42,286 bases of DNA from Candidatus Altimarinota bacterium (GTDB taxonomy: Bacteria > Patescibacteriota > Gracilibacteria > UBA4473): contig JABAZT010000022.1 in the NCBI GenBank assembly GCA_018608565.1, forward strand, positions 13,451-55,736. Reading direction: 5' to 3'. The notes under the pieces are model-generated. The model was not told the DNA's origin, made no database searches, and saw only the letters and a list, made by a program, of their open reading frames with translations. Position 1 is the stretch's first letter. Each line of letters starts with the position of its first letter. This document shows, one piece after another, positions 1 through 8,987 of the stretch. A program made the position numbers and the translations under genes.

Positions 1-418
1 CTGTATTGTCTGCATCGTCTTTATCTATCGTTATTACTGGTGTTTCTACTACTACCACTGATGGATCCGTAATTGGCCCCAATGGAGTCCCTCCTCCTAC
101 TGGACTTGCTGTTACTGACGCTATATTTGTAAATCCTGCACTCACTCCTGACGATACACATGTATATTGGAATGACTCTAATGGATCAAAATCCGTTGTC
201 GCCCCCCCTGCATACAATGTCGCCGTCACTCCTGGTGCTCTATCACATGTCGATGTCAATGCGTCTTTTACCTCTACTGTATTCAACGCAAGCGTTGTAC
301 TTGTATTTGTTACCGTAATTGTAAATGTTGCATCTCCTCCCACCGCCACTGTCTGCGTATCGTCTGTATTGTCTGCATCGTCTTTATCTATCGTTATTAC
401 TGGTGTTTCTACTACTAC
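1..418 (-). repeat. Direct repeat of 55 bp, 363 bp apart, in surface gene
   Basis: Bases 1-55 are identical to bases 364-418. The 363-bp spacing is a multiple of three, so the copies are in frame and mark a repeat of 121 codons. Each copy encodes the start of a DUF11-like module (TPVITIDKDDADNT on the minus strand). The exact identity suggests recent duplication or gene conversion, and more copies probably follow outside the window. Confidence 0.9.
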
Positions 419-2788
419 TTGTGATACATCTTCGTCTGTTACTGGTGGCGTAAATGCTGGATTTGTTGTTGGTATGGCTGTCACCGATACATCATTATCT
501 GGTGTTATATCTGATCCATCTGATGCTGCTGTACTATCGGTAAATGGATTGTTTACCGCTACCGTTGCCCCAGTACATCGGTATGAGAAACTCTCTCCCC
601 CCTCAAATACTCCATCCGTATCTCCCGTCACCATCTGTGCATTTGTAATCCCTCCTATGGTTCCCGTCGTTCCGGAAAGAATACTATTTACCTCTGCTGG
701 ACTTGGAGCACACGCTGTTGCCTCATCATCTTTTAATGTGATGGTCGTCAATGACACTGCATTTACTGGATTACTTACTGTGATTATAAATCCTGCATTT
801 GCTCCTGCTGCCACCGTCTGAGTATCGGTTGTATCTGTTGCTGTTTTATCTATCTCAATCTGTGCTACGAGCACTGTTGTGTTATCGTTTGAGGTAACTG
901 GTGTTCCAACCGTTACTTGCGTCGCATCTACCTTGATGTCCGTAAGATTATTCACTGGCTGGAATGTAGTTGGCATTACCAGTGTTCTTGTACACATGTA
1001 GCTAAATACTTCTCCTGGCTCAAATACTCCATCCGTATCCCCACTCGTCATCCCTGCCCCTGTCACTGTTCCGACTGTTCCCGTCGTTCCGCTTAAGATC
1101 GAATTAATCTCTGCCGTACTTAACTCACAACTTGGTGTCAGCTCATTCCCGGCTGGAACTGTTCCTTCTGGATTTGTTATTACTATGTTATCTAGATTTG
1201 TGTCTCCGTTATTCGTTACTCGGATTGTAAACGTTGCCGTATCATTTTTTGCTACTGTCTGTGTATCATTCCCATCACTATCTACCGTCCCAATCGTACT
1301 ATCATCCTTCTCGATCAAAATCGATGGATTTGCTGGCGTTACCACCACTTGCGATACATCTTCGTCTGTTACTACGGTCGCGGCACTCCCAACTGGATTT
1401 GCTGTTACTCGGATGTCATTATCGGGCTGATTGAGCCCATCACTTGCATCTGATGCTCGAGTACTATCGATAAAGGTTGTGGTTATAACGCCTGATCTTT
1501 TACACTGATACGAAAATGATTCTCCGCCATCCAACAAACCATTTGCATTTTGCAGACCCGTAAGACTCGGAAGTCCCTCAATCTGTGTTGGAAAACCTCC
1601 TGTATTATTAGAAAGAATTGCGCTAATCTGCGCCGTTGTTAGATCACAGTTTGGAGCTTCTGCGGCTCCTGCTACTCCACCATCTTCTATAATATCGATG
1701 TTAGTAAGTGATGCATTTCCTACAGCGTTTGAAACCGTAACGGTAAATGTTGCCTCTCCTCCTTCTGTTACTACTTGTCGGTCGTTTCCATCGGTATCTG
1801 TTGTCCCTGGAGTACTATCGTCTTTTACGATAGTAATTCCTGAAGGTACTACCGTAAGTGGAAGATATATCAGTCGGAAGTTCCCATGTGAACCATTAAC
1901 CGTCCCGATATTTACTGAAACATTACTATTTGCTTGATCATAGGTTACTCCTGAAAGCGTTGACCCTTCTTCAAGATTTTGGTAATCACTTGGCTCTCGA
2001 GCCGTAAAAGGCGCACAAAATTCTTTTGCTGGATTTTTTTGTTCTGTAAGTGTTACAAAATCTTGCTTCTGAAGCGTTAATCCCGCTGGAAGATTAATTC
2101 GAACATCGTCAGTAATAACTGATGGTGTTGCATTAGACGAGCTTACACGACCTCGAACTGTTCCTGCTACTTCATCCCAGTCAAAAGAGGCTGTTACCCC
2201 CAGTGCGGCATTTCCTCCTCCAGGACATTCCTGATAGGCATTATTATGTACATATAACATGAGAAAAATTGTCTGTCCTGCTGTCAACGGTGTTGCTGGT
2301 GTGGTGTTGGCTGCATTAAACACCGGAACCGTTACTCCTCCAATAGTAGTTGTATCTCCTGTATACACTGATAAAAACTGTCGTTCATCTATATCACCCA
2401 AAAGCACGTTGTCGTTCATATACTTCATTTGAGAAGTAGCTGTACCTCCTGCCGCATCTGGAACTTTTCCTTTGAGTCGACCATAGAACAGATTATCTCG
2501 AAAGAGATTAAACTGTACGGCTTTATCATGAGCCCTGATTGGATCTGCTGAATTATCAGGGGTCGCTGAGTTCGTATACCTTCCGAGCCCATAAGGACAA
2601 TTTACTACTCCTGCGAATGGATCCACAGTAGAATAGTTTACATTATATTTAATCCCATTCGCCCGCATATTCACTCCGCCTGAAGCGTCGTCTTGGCAGT
2701 CATCTATGGCCGCATGTGCCATATAGGAAACAAAAAATGAAGGAAGTACAAGTGCCGAGAGTAAGAGCCGAACAATGGTTTTTTTCAT
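1..2788 (-). CDS. Giant secreted repeat protein, 3' end outside window
   Basis: The frame is open from ATG at 2788 to the window edge, so at least 929 residues are visible and the C-terminus is missing. The N-terminus is a signal peptide (MKKTIVRLLLSALVLP, then a hydrophobic stretch ending in AHA). Residues of roughly 30-310 form a domain also found twice in the next gene upstream; its landmarks are DERQFLSV, LYVHNNA and SFDWDE. After it come at least five Ig-like/DUF11-type modules, each opening with an IxIxKDD or IEIDKT motif and TQTV (near plus positions 1840, 1310, 860, 400 and 40). The last modules are nearly identical. It is probably an adhesin or surface-layer component; its ligand is unknown. 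A consensus promoter lies just upstream and no Shine-Dalgarno sequence is seen. The domain class is fairly secure, the function is inferred. Confidence 0.85.
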   Translation of the reverse strand, partial: MKKTIVRLLLSALVLPSFFVSYMAHAAIDDCQDDASGGVNMRANGIKYNVNYSTVDPFAGVVNCPYGLGRYTNSATPDNSADPIRAHDKAVQFNLFRDNLFYGRLKGKVPDAAGGTATSQMKYMNDNVLLGDIDERQFLSVYTGDTTTIGGVTVPVFNAANTTPATPLTAGQTIFLMLYVHNNAYQECPGGGNAALGVTASFDWDEVAGTVRGRVSSSNATPSVITDDVRINLPAGLTLQKQDFVTLTEQKNPAKEFCAPFTAREPSDYQNLEEGSTLSGVTYDQANSNVSVNIGTVNGSHGNFRLIYLPLTVVPSGITIVKDDSTPGTTDTDGNDRQVVTEGGEATFTVTVSNAVGNASLTNIDIIEDGGVAGAAEAPNCDLTTAQISAILSNNTGGFPTQIEGLPSLTGLQNANGLLDGGESFSYQCKRSGVITTTFIDSTRASDASDGLNQPDNDIRVTANPVGSAATVVTDEDVSQVVVTPANPSILIEKDDSTIGTVDSDGNDTQTVAKNDTATFTIRVTNNGDTNLDNIVITNPEGTVPAGNELTPSCELSTAEINSILSGTTGTVGTVTGAGMTSGDTDGVFEPGEVFSYMCTRTLVMPTTFQPVNNLTDIKVDATQVTVGTPVTSNDNTTVLVAQIEIDKTATDTTDTQTVAAGANAGFIITVSNPVNAVSLTTITLKDDEATACAPSPAEVNSILSGTTGTIGGITNAQMVTGDTDGVFEGGESFSYRCTGATVAVNNPFTDSTAASDGSDITPDNDVSVTAIPTTNPAFTPPVTDEDVSQVVVETPVITIDKDDADNTDDTQTVAVGGDATFTITVTNTSTTLALNTVEVKDALTSTCDRAPGVTATLYAGGATTDFDPLESFQYTCVSSGVSAGFTNIASVTASPVGGGTPLGPITDPSVVVVETPVITIDKDDADNT

Positions 2789-2812
2789 GAATTATATTAT
2801 TATTCAATATGT

Positions 2813-2841
2813 TATATATAGTTTTTTGATATTTATGTCAA
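2813..2841 (-). promoter_or_regulatory. Promoter of the giant repeat protein gene
   Basis: On the minus strand there is a perfect -35 TTGACA (2836-2841), a 17-base spacer and TATATA (2813-2818). A TATAAC alternative lies 2 bases further on. The predicted leader is about 18-20 bases and has no Shine-Dalgarno motif. Confidence 0.7.
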
Positions 2842-2927
2842 GTAATTTTAATTGCACCATAAACTACTTATCCCCATTTTAAACAGCCATTTCCTTTTAT
2901 TGCTTTTCATTCTTTTTGTTTTTTATA

Positions 2928-5900
2928 TTAAAATTGTACTTGTTCCCAGCCCTCTCCGAGGAACTGTTCTAACCCTGGTGGTGTTTGTTCCACCATCCTG
3001 ATATCAAATAAAAATCGGACGTTGGGTTCAAGACTCTGATCTGGATCATCTCCAATATAGTTTCTGTTTTTTAGTAACTGATATACATCTCCGATAAAGG
3101 CTCCTGAAACTACCAGCTGTCGATCACTTTCTCCGTTCGAGAGGAAAGCTCCGCTTTCGGTTATATAGACTCCTTCAACGGAACTGACATCTGAATCCAC
3201 CATTATATCTCCGTTAAGTACCACAAAGGCGACAAAACCGTTTTGTATCTGGAAATCTCCGTTAATAGATAGATCTCCACTCTTTATAATTATCGTGTAT
3301 GACTCTCCCCCCAGATCTGCATCTGTTTGGTTGAGCTCTAGATCTCCGTTGTAGATGAGCACGTTCTCACCGTCAGGTGAAGTTTCAAATTCTACACCAT
3401 TAATGAAATCTAATTCAACCGTCTCAAAAGTATTAAGGAGTAAGGCGTCTAATATTTCTTGATCCTCTCCTTCTATAAAATTACTTACTGCTTCAAGATC
3501 CTCTTGTACTACCTGTTCCTTGAAATCAAAATCTCCATTGTTTTCATCTGGGATATACACCCGTCCAGAAGTTATGGTTACCATTTCATCATTGTTCACC
3601 GTTGACTCAATGGCTTCTACATTTCCAGTTATATTTCCTGATTCACTATCTGCCATCGATTCAAATCCTACATTTCCTCCAGATTTGGCATCAATATATG
3701 GACGAATCACGTTGATGGTTGCGGTTGCTCCCATTGTAGAAATTTCATTATCATACGTTCTATTTGGTTTACAGATATCTTCCCCCGTTTCCGAAATCCC
3801 AACACTCTTATCAACATAGGTAATATCCCCAGTAACTGGATCTTTAATCTTGTATTTGAAGTCTACAATGGCAAAGGCTACGTTTTTGAGCTGTGCGATA
3901 TCTTCATCAAAGGCAAGCTCTGAATCCATTACATACTCTATCTCGGTTGAGACCTTTTTCCCTCTATTAATATTCTTTATATTTTTGATCGGAACTGGTT
4001 CAAAATGCTTATTGATAACTGAGTATTTTACAGCTCCAATTCCTTTTCGATTCCAGATATTTCCAGATTCTGCAGGGATTGTAATGTCGTAAAAAGTAAC
4101 ATTTCCACTTATTACTTCTTGGTATGGCTTATCAAAACCGCCAAGATCTAAATTTAGTTTGTAACTGACTTCGTCACCTCTTACTATATTTGCTTGGTCG
4201 GCCCACTCTCCATTTTTTCGTTTTACCAGTTTTGAGATCTCTGCGTTCCCAAAACATCCAGGACAGTGCTGACAACTAAATTCAGGACTTAGGTCACATT
4301 GATCCGCAAATACATGCGGCTGTGGTTCTGCCTGAAAAGGCACTTCTGGTTCGATTGATATTTGTGGACTAGGAGTCCAACCACAGGTTGGATATCCTTT
4401 TGATTCGGCCCAAAGAGATAGACAGATTTTATATCCTTGCTTGGTTCGTCCCTCACTCTCTAGACAAGCCTCATAGGCTCCATAAGCAGAATCCGTTCTT
4501 CGGTCCGGGTATCGAGGCAAACATTGAGGATTTCCTTGTTTGTTAACGACACATGTTCCGATTTGTGGATTGAGTGGAGCACTTCCACCTCCGCCTCCGC
4601 CACCTCCTCCACCGCCTCCAGGAGTTACTCCTGGTCCCCCCTCTACCGTACAATTATTATTACAACCATCATTGGTTATCGTATTCCCATCATCACACTG
4701 CTCAGAACCTTCTACTAAACTATTTCCACAAATCCCACAATCTTGGTAACAGCTATTTGCCGTTTCGTCTCCGTTACACATCCCATCTCCACAGGTTGAA
4801 CAATCACTTGGACAGGTCATAGCATTTTCTGGTGAAGTACAGAGACCATCTCCACAAGACCCACAGTCTTGATAACAAGATGAAGCATTTTCTGGTGAGG
4901 TACAAAGTCCATCTCCACAGGTTGAACAATCCCCAGGGCATGACTCTGCTGTTTCGGTCCCCGTACAGAGTCCATCTCCACAGGCGCTTGTACAATCCCC
5001 TGAACATCCATCCCCATTCAACATATTACCATCATCACAAACTTCCTTAATTACCTCAGATCCATCACATGAAAAATCGGCATCAGTTCCAGTATTACAA
5101 CTAGCTCGTCGAACATAGGAGTCTACAATCCCATTTCCGCAGGCTCCTCCCGTCATACAATCGGAGGAACAAAGATCTCCGTCCAGTGTATTCCCATCAT
5201 CGCAGATTTCTTGTATTGGACTACATGGTTCGGTAACACAAACGATTGGATGTTGATCTACTACTCCGTTTCCACATCGTCCTATGCTTTTACAATCAGA
5301 AGCACACGTATCTCCGTTGAGAGTATTCCCATCATCACAAACTTCTCCATCCTCTACATTTCCATTTCCACAGGCTATAGTCACCTCTATGTCGTGACAT
5401 ACCTTGTTTGAAGTTATTTCAGGCGCACTCTCTAGCTCTGCCGTATTACAAACCTCAAGAGGTTCACCAAATCTTCCTCCAAATGCTTTTACTTGAAATG
5501 AAATTGTCTTTTTTTCTCCTGGATTAATTGTTCCAAAATCAAGTTTCAAAACGGTCGGGAAGCACCCGAAATATCCACCGGCAAGTTCTTCAGGGGTAAC
5601 TCCTTGTCCAGGATCTACACATATTATTGCCTCTTCTCCGATTTGTGGATTTGCTGGACCGATATACCTCACATTTGAAGGCAAATTATCTACTATTGTA
5701 ATACCCGTCGCTGGGAACTGCCCAATATTTTTTACCGTAACATTGTACGTTATGGTATCTCCATCCATTATGGTTGAATTATGCTCAGGTTCAGATGTCA
5801 TCGTTATTTCAATTCCTCTGTCTTTTTTCACGACTTTGAATTCGGCATATAATACTCGAAGGTTCCCATAAGAACCTGCGATATCTCCAAGTGAATACGA

Positions 5901-7343
5901 AGCCTTATTCAGCTGTGTATCATAAGGGGTAACCATGCTCGTTTTAAATCCTTGCTCTGTACTCCCACAATGATGTCCCTGAGGCGTTCCATCGGGATCT
6001 TTTCGTTGTAGTAATTTTGTATTTTGTAGCTCTAGCGTAAAATCTCCCGTAAATGAAATTCCTACTGGATCATTGATTATTGTTGGAACGGCATTATCGG
6101 CCATGATACTACTTACAATTCGCTCATCATCCCATGATAGATGTACGTTTGTATTCTTTGCAAAGTTGGCTCCTCCACATTTCTGTGGAGCATTATTATG
6201 TACGAGTGTCGCCACTTTTATGGTTTCTCCTTCTTCCAGATTATAGATCCTGTGCTCATAGGGTATTTTTGCATCCACTCTTGGGTCAGGATGAACTCTT
6301 CGAATCGTCAAGAACTCTCGCTCATCTATTTGGTTAAGTTTGTTATGTGTTTTCGCAAATAAAATTCCATCCTCTCTATTTAGACCGGCTGGAAGTTGTC
6401 GCTTGATCCACCCCCAGAATGTATCATCCATATATCGGTTAAACTCAATAGCATTGAGTCCATCTGGATGTGTATCATAAGTAACTCCAGGCCTAACTGG
6501 AAAGTAATCGCCTACTGGTGTCTGAATAATATCTGGATTTTTTGGAATCACTTCGAATTCAGTCACTACTACTCGCACACTTCCATAAGAACCTGCAACC
6601 ACTCCTACATTAGCCGAAGCTGATGTTTTGCCTTGAATATTCATAGGAAGTGAATTAATTTCAAATCCTTGATTGGTGCTTCCACACTCTTGACCTGAAG
6701 GCGTTCCATCTGGGTCAATCCGATTCATAAGAGAGCTACTGATAAGCTTCAGCGTGAAATCTCCGTTGTATGAAATTTTAAGTTTATCCGTTATTTGTTT
6801 TGGCTGACTTTTGTACGAAGTTATGCTCCCACTAATATTCGTTTCGGCTGACCAGTCATAAGAGACTGTTACGTCCTGTGCATAATTACCTCCTCCACAG
6901 TTTTGAGGTGCGTTATTATGCACTAATGTTACTATTTTAATTTTCTCGCCTCGCCCCAGATTATAAAGTCCATGTTCATACGGGATTTTGCTATCTATCC
7001 TTACATTTGGATGTACTCGTCGTACCGCCAAAAAGTCTCTCTCATCGAGATGTCCCAATTTATCATAACTTTGTGCATACTGGATGGCTTTTTCTCGAAC
7101 CAGACCATCTGGGATCTGACGCTTGATCCATCCCCAGAATGTATTATCTATAAAACGATTAAACTCAACCTCTGACGCCCCCCCCGGATGAGATTCATAT
7201 GTCATCCCTGACCTGGCTGGACTGTAGTCACCCCCAGAAGGACTGAATGGTGCCACCATAAGGGCTTGAGCGTCCCAGAAAACTAGAAGGGCCATAAGGC
7301 TAAAGCACTGGTATAAAAAGAATCGTTTTGTTTTGCTGTTCAT
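2928..7343 (-). CDS. Giant Cys-rich multidomain surface protein (1471 aa)
   Basis: A signal anchor/signal peptide occupies residues 1-27. Residues of about 30-510 hold a tandem duplication of a domain of about 240 residues (TFWGWIKRQ, DERDFL/DEREFL, LVHNNAPQ); a third copy begins the next gene. A DUF11-like Ig module follows (about 510-635). The Cys-rich part (about 655-900) holds DUF4215/Myxococcus-type repeats (CGNG...CDDGN...GD.C) surrounding four or five CGDGLC...CxxDC repeats. A run of glycines (about 909-922) links to a C-terminal region ending in a module (IIIKSGDLSINGD, FVVLNGDIMV, VEGVYI) that resembles the C-terminus of the protein at 24092-29458. A role as an extracellular adhesin or sheath component is inferred; the repeat families are recognised. 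No RBS is seen, but an extended -10 lies upstream. Confidence 0.92.
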   Translation of the reverse strand: MNSKTKRFFLYQCFSLMALLVFWDAQALMVAPFSPSGGDYSPARSGMTYESHPGGASEVEFNRFIDNTFWGWIKRQIPDGLVREKAIQYAQSYDKLGHLDERDFLAVRRVHPNVRIDSKIPYEHGLYNLGRGEKIKIVTLVHNNAPQNCGGGNYAQDVTVSYDWSAETNISGSITSYKSQPKQITDKLKISYNGDFTLKLISSSLMNRIDPDGTPSGQECGSTNQGFEINSLPMNIQGKTSASANVGVVAGSYGSVRVVVTEFEVIPKNPDIIQTPVGDYFPVRPGVTYDTHPDGLNAIEFNRYMDDTFWGWIKRQLPAGLNREDGILFAKTHNKLNQIDEREFLTIRRVHPDPRVDAKIPYEHRIYNLEEGETIKVATLVHNNAPQKCGGANFAKNTNVHLSWDDERIVSSIMADNAVPTIINDPVGISFTGDFTLELQNTKLLQRKDPDGTPQGHHCGSTEQGFKTSMVTPYDTQLNKASYSLGDIAGSYGNLRVLYAEFKVVKKDRGIEITMTSEPEHNSTIMDGDTITYNVTVKNIGQFPATGITIVDNLPSNVRYIGPANPQIGEEAIICVDPGQGVTPEELAGGYFGCFPTVLKLDFGTINPGEKKTISFQVKAFGGRFGEPLEVCNTAELESAPEITSNKVCHDIEVTIACGNGNVEDGEVCDDGNTLNGDTCASDCKSIGRCGNGVVDQHPIVCVTEPCSPIQEICDDGNTLDGDLCSSDCMTGGACGNGIVDSYVRRASCNTGTDADFSCDGSEVIKEVCDDGNMLNGDGCSGDCTSACGDGLCTGTETAESCPGDCSTCGDGLCTSPENASSCYQDCGSCGDGLCTSPENAMTCPSDCSTCGDGMCNGDETANSCYQDCGICGNSLVEGSEQCDDGNTITNDGCNNNCTVEGGPGVTPGGGGGGGGGGGGSAPLNPQIGTCVVNKQGNPQCLPRYPDRRTDSAYGAYEACLESEGRTKQGYKICLSLWAESKGYPTCGWTPSPQISIEPEVPFQAEPQPHVFADQCDLSPEFSCQHCPGCFGNAEISKLVKRKNGEWADQANIVRGDEVSYKLNLDLGGFDKPYQEVISGNVTFYDITIPAESGNIWNRKGIGAVKYSVINKHFEPVPIKNIKNINRGKKVSTEIEYVMDSELAFDEDIAQLKNVAFAIVDFKYKIKDPVTGDITYVDKSVGISETGEDICKPNRTYDNEISTMGATATINVIRPYIDAKSGGNVGFESMADSESGNITGNVEAIESTVNNDEMVTITSGRVYIPDENNGDFDFKEQVVQEDLEAVSNFIEGEDQEILDALLLNTFETVELDFINGVEFETSPDGENVLIYNGDLELNQTDADLGGESYTIIIKSGDLSINGDFQIQNGFVAFVVLNGDIMVDSDVSSVEGVYITESGAFLSNGESDRQLVVSGAFIGDVYQLLKNRNYIGDDPDQSLEPNVRFLFDIRMVEQTPPGLEQFLGEGWEQVQF
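4578..4617 (-). repeat. Polyglycine codon run
   Basis: GGN codons repeat on the minus strand and encode a Gly-only linker in the giant Cys-rich protein. The run separates the Cys-rich repeats from the C-terminal half. It is purely low complexity, and the frame is kept on both sides. Confidence 0.85.
5801..7256 (-). repeat. Tandem duplication of the 240-aa VHNN domain
   Basis: Two adjacent in-frame units (approximately 7256-6531 and 6530-5801) encode strongly similar domains. Shared blocks include TFWGWIKRQ, RRVHP, KIPYEH and LVHNNAPQ. Similarity is visible in the DNA too, for example around 6400-6430 against 7120-7150. Confidence 0.9.
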
Positions 7344-7376
7344 ATACAGAAGATTTATGCATCAAAAAATCTAATG

Positions 7377-7385
7377 ATTATAACA
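7377..7385 (-). promoter_or_regulatory. Extended -10 promoter of giant Cys-rich gene
   Basis: The minus strand reads TGTTATAAT, a perfect TATAAT with the TGn extension. No good -35 is seen. The leader is about 27 bases. Bases after the -10 (CATTAGATT) resemble the leader upstream of the genes at 30850 and 37879. Confidence 0.6.
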
Positions 7386-7467
7386 CAGTTTTATGTAAAA
7401 ATCTAGTACTGTTCTTATTATTTGAAAGTAATTGTAAATTATATAGCTCTAGACTATTAGCAATCAG

Positions 7468-7496
7468 TTGACACATCTGCTAAAAATAACTAAAAT
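7468..7496 (+). promoter_or_regulatory. Promoter of dnaJ
   Basis: A perfect TTGACA (7468-7473), a 17-base spacer and TAAAAT (7491-7496). The predicted leader is about 60 bases and contains a palindrome, AACTCT-TC-AGAGTT (7518-7531). A GCACTC (7511-7516) nearby matches the core of one CIRCE half-site, but the second half is poor, so HrcA control is only a possibility. Confidence 0.7.
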
Positions 7497-7564
7497 TTAT
7501 TGGAAATAATGCACTCTAACTCTTCAGAGTTTTCCGCATTCTATGTATCTCTTTTTACTGCCAT

Positions 7565-8617
7565 ATGAGTGATTACTATGACGTCCTTGGAGTTTCTAAA
7601 TCTTCTGATAAAGCAGAGATAAAGAAAGCCTTTCGAGATAAAGCTAAAAAATATCATCCTGATAAGGGCGGTGATGAAGCTAAATTTAAAGAAATTAATG
7701 AAGCGTATGAGACACTAGGAGACGATCAAAAACGAGCTCAATATGATCAATTTGGAAGTGCTGGAGGCAATTTTGGAGGTGGTGGTGGAGGGGCCGGAGG
7801 CTTTCAAGGAGGATTTAATGCTTCTGGATTTGGAGGTGTTGATGATATCTTTTCTAGTTTTTTTGGTGGCGGTGGAGGAGGACGTTCTCAATCTCGGACG
7901 GCTAACACCAAAGGATCTGATTTAGAAGTTTCTATAGAGCTTACGTTTGAGGAATCTATCAATGGAACAGAAAAACACTTTGCTGCTGCTCATTTTGTAT
8001 CTTGTAAGAAATGTGATGAGAAAGGAGGAGAAGGAAAAAAATCTTGTGAAACGTGTCAGGGAACCGGAGGTGTTGCTCAAAAATTTCAAACTCCTTTTGG
8101 GGTAGTTCAGCAACAAACAACTTGCCCCACCTGTAAGGGTGGTGGGACTAGTTTTGAAAAAACATGTTCCTCTTGTCATGGAGAAGGACGATCTGAAAAA
8201 AGAGATAAAATAGAAGTCGAAATTCCTGCTGGAATAGACCAAGGACAAACACTCCGATTTAAAGGAAAAGGTGATGCTGGAATCCGAGGAGGAACCGCCG
8301 GAGATCTCTATGTTCATATACAAATTCGATCTTCTCGAGTATTTCACCGTCAAGGTCTTGATTTGGTTTCAGAGATTGAAGTCCCGATTATTGATGCTAT
8401 TTTGGGAACGGTGGTTGAAGCCGAAACCTTTTGGGGGAAAGTTGATCTCACTATTCCTGAGAATACGAGAGAATATCAGATGCTGAGAGCCAAAGACAAA
8501 GGAGTTCGAAAAGATGGACAACAAGGAGATCACCTCTTTAAGGTAAAATATGTCATGCCAAAAAAGATTTCTAGCAAACTAAGAAAAGATCTAGAAGAAG
8601 CTCGCAAGCATGTGTAG
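7565..8617 (+). CDS. dnaJ: Chaperone DnaJ (Hsp40)
   Basis: This is the cytoplasmic co-chaperone that delivers unfolded proteins to DnaK and stimulates its ATPase. Residues 1-68 are a J domain with the diagnostic HPDK motif. A long Gly/Phe-rich linker (about 70-115) follows. The zinc-binding domain has all four CxxC pairs (CKKC, CETC, CPTC, CSSC); the first repeat is slightly irregular because CxxCxGxG is replaced by CKKCDEKGGEG. The C-terminal substrate-binding domain is complete (PAGIDQGQTLRFKGKG, GDLYVHI). At 350 residues it is a little shorter than the E. coli protein (376). No dnaK or grpE lies beside it. It has its own promoter and a shared bidirectional terminator downstream. The start ATG is the only one that keeps the whole J domain. 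Confidence 0.97.
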   Translation: MSDYYDVLGVSKSSDKAEIKKAFRDKAKKYHPDKGGDEAKFKEINEAYETLGDDQKRAQYDQFGSAGGNFGGGGGGAGGFQGGFNASGFGGVDDIFSSFFGGGGGGRSQSRTANTKGSDLEVSIELTFEESINGTEKHFAAAHFVSCKKCDEKGGEGKKSCETCQGTGGVAQKFQTPFGVVQQQTTCPTCKGGGTSFEKTCSSCHGEGRSEKRDKIEVEIPAGIDQGQTLRFKGKGDAGIRGGTAGDLYVHIQIRSSRVFHRQGLDLVSEIEVPIIDAILGTVVEAETFWGKVDLTIPENTREYQMLRAKDKGVRKDGQQGDHLFKVKYVMPKKISSKLRKDLEEARKHV

Positions 8618-8644
8618 CAGAATACAAATAATACCTTCTATATA

Positions 8645-8678
8645 AAAAGCAGTCATAGATATGACTGCTTTTATATAA
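8645..8678. terminator. Bidirectional intrinsic terminator
   Basis: A 12-bp perfect stem (8645-8656 with 8661-8672, loop AGAT) is flanked by an A-run on the left and a T-run on the right. It can end transcription of dnaJ from the left and of the small minus-strand gene from the right. Confidence 0.85.
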
Positions 8679-8705
8679 CTTTTAAATTTGATAGTAAAGA
8701 GGAAA

Positions 8706-8852
8706 TTAACAATTCAATCCTTTTTCTCGTAGAGCGGCTCTTCGAGCTCGTAGATTTGCTTTATTTCTTCGTTTCCCAAGGAATGATTTAGATCGTCGTT
8801 GGTTGATCTCATGTCCTCCGTGTTGTTTGGAACCGCCACCTCGATTTGTCAT
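8706..8852 (-). CDS. Small Arg-rich basic protein (48 aa)
   Basis: This short reading frame encodes MTNRGGGSKQHGGHEINQ followed by an Arg/Lys/Ala-rich tail (RRSKSFLGKRRNK, LRARRAALREKGLNC). About a quarter of the residues are Arg or Lys. Its arginine codons are nearly all CGA, as in neighbouring genes, which supports real coding. It fills the gap between the dnaJ terminator and the guaA promoter and is the only gene that could use that terminator from the right. The composition suggests an RNA- or ribosome-associated protein or a nucleoid factor; I do not recognise the family. The Gly-rich start recalls KGG-type small proteins, but only loosely. Confidence 0.7.
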   Translation of the reverse strand: MTNRGGGSKQHGGHEINQRRSKSFLGKRRNKANLRARRAALREKGLNC

Positions 8853-8953
8853 AGTGTGTGTTGATTAGCTCTCGAGAAGTTAGTGAAGTATTTTTTTTTG
8901 TCAATTAATATCTAGCTTGAACTCTCTACGCTTAAAATATACCCCTACAAAAA

Positions 8954-8981
8954 TTGATCAAATCATAAAAAAACTTATACA
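8954..8981 (+). promoter_or_regulatory. Leaderless-type promoter of guaA
   Basis: TTGATC (8954-8959), a 16-base spacer and TATACA (8976-8981). Only 6 bases separate the -10 from the guaA ATG, so transcription should begin at or next to the start codon. No Shine-Dalgarno sequence is present. Confidence 0.6.
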
Positions 8982-8987
8982 TAATTC

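Noticed and set aside
6-821. Long plus-strand open frame with Val/Thr/Ser-rich translation
   Set aside because: It is the antisense shadow of the repeat protein on the minus strand; the composition and repeat pattern come from that gene, and no start signal or family match is seen.
4540-4749. Plus-strand proline-run frame
   Set aside because: It is the reverse of the glycine run in the minus-strand Cys-rich gene.
7508-7535. CIRCE operator before dnaJ
   Set aside because: Only about 6 of 9 bases match on the left and 5 of 9 on the right, with a 10-base spacer; too weak to call as CIRCE.
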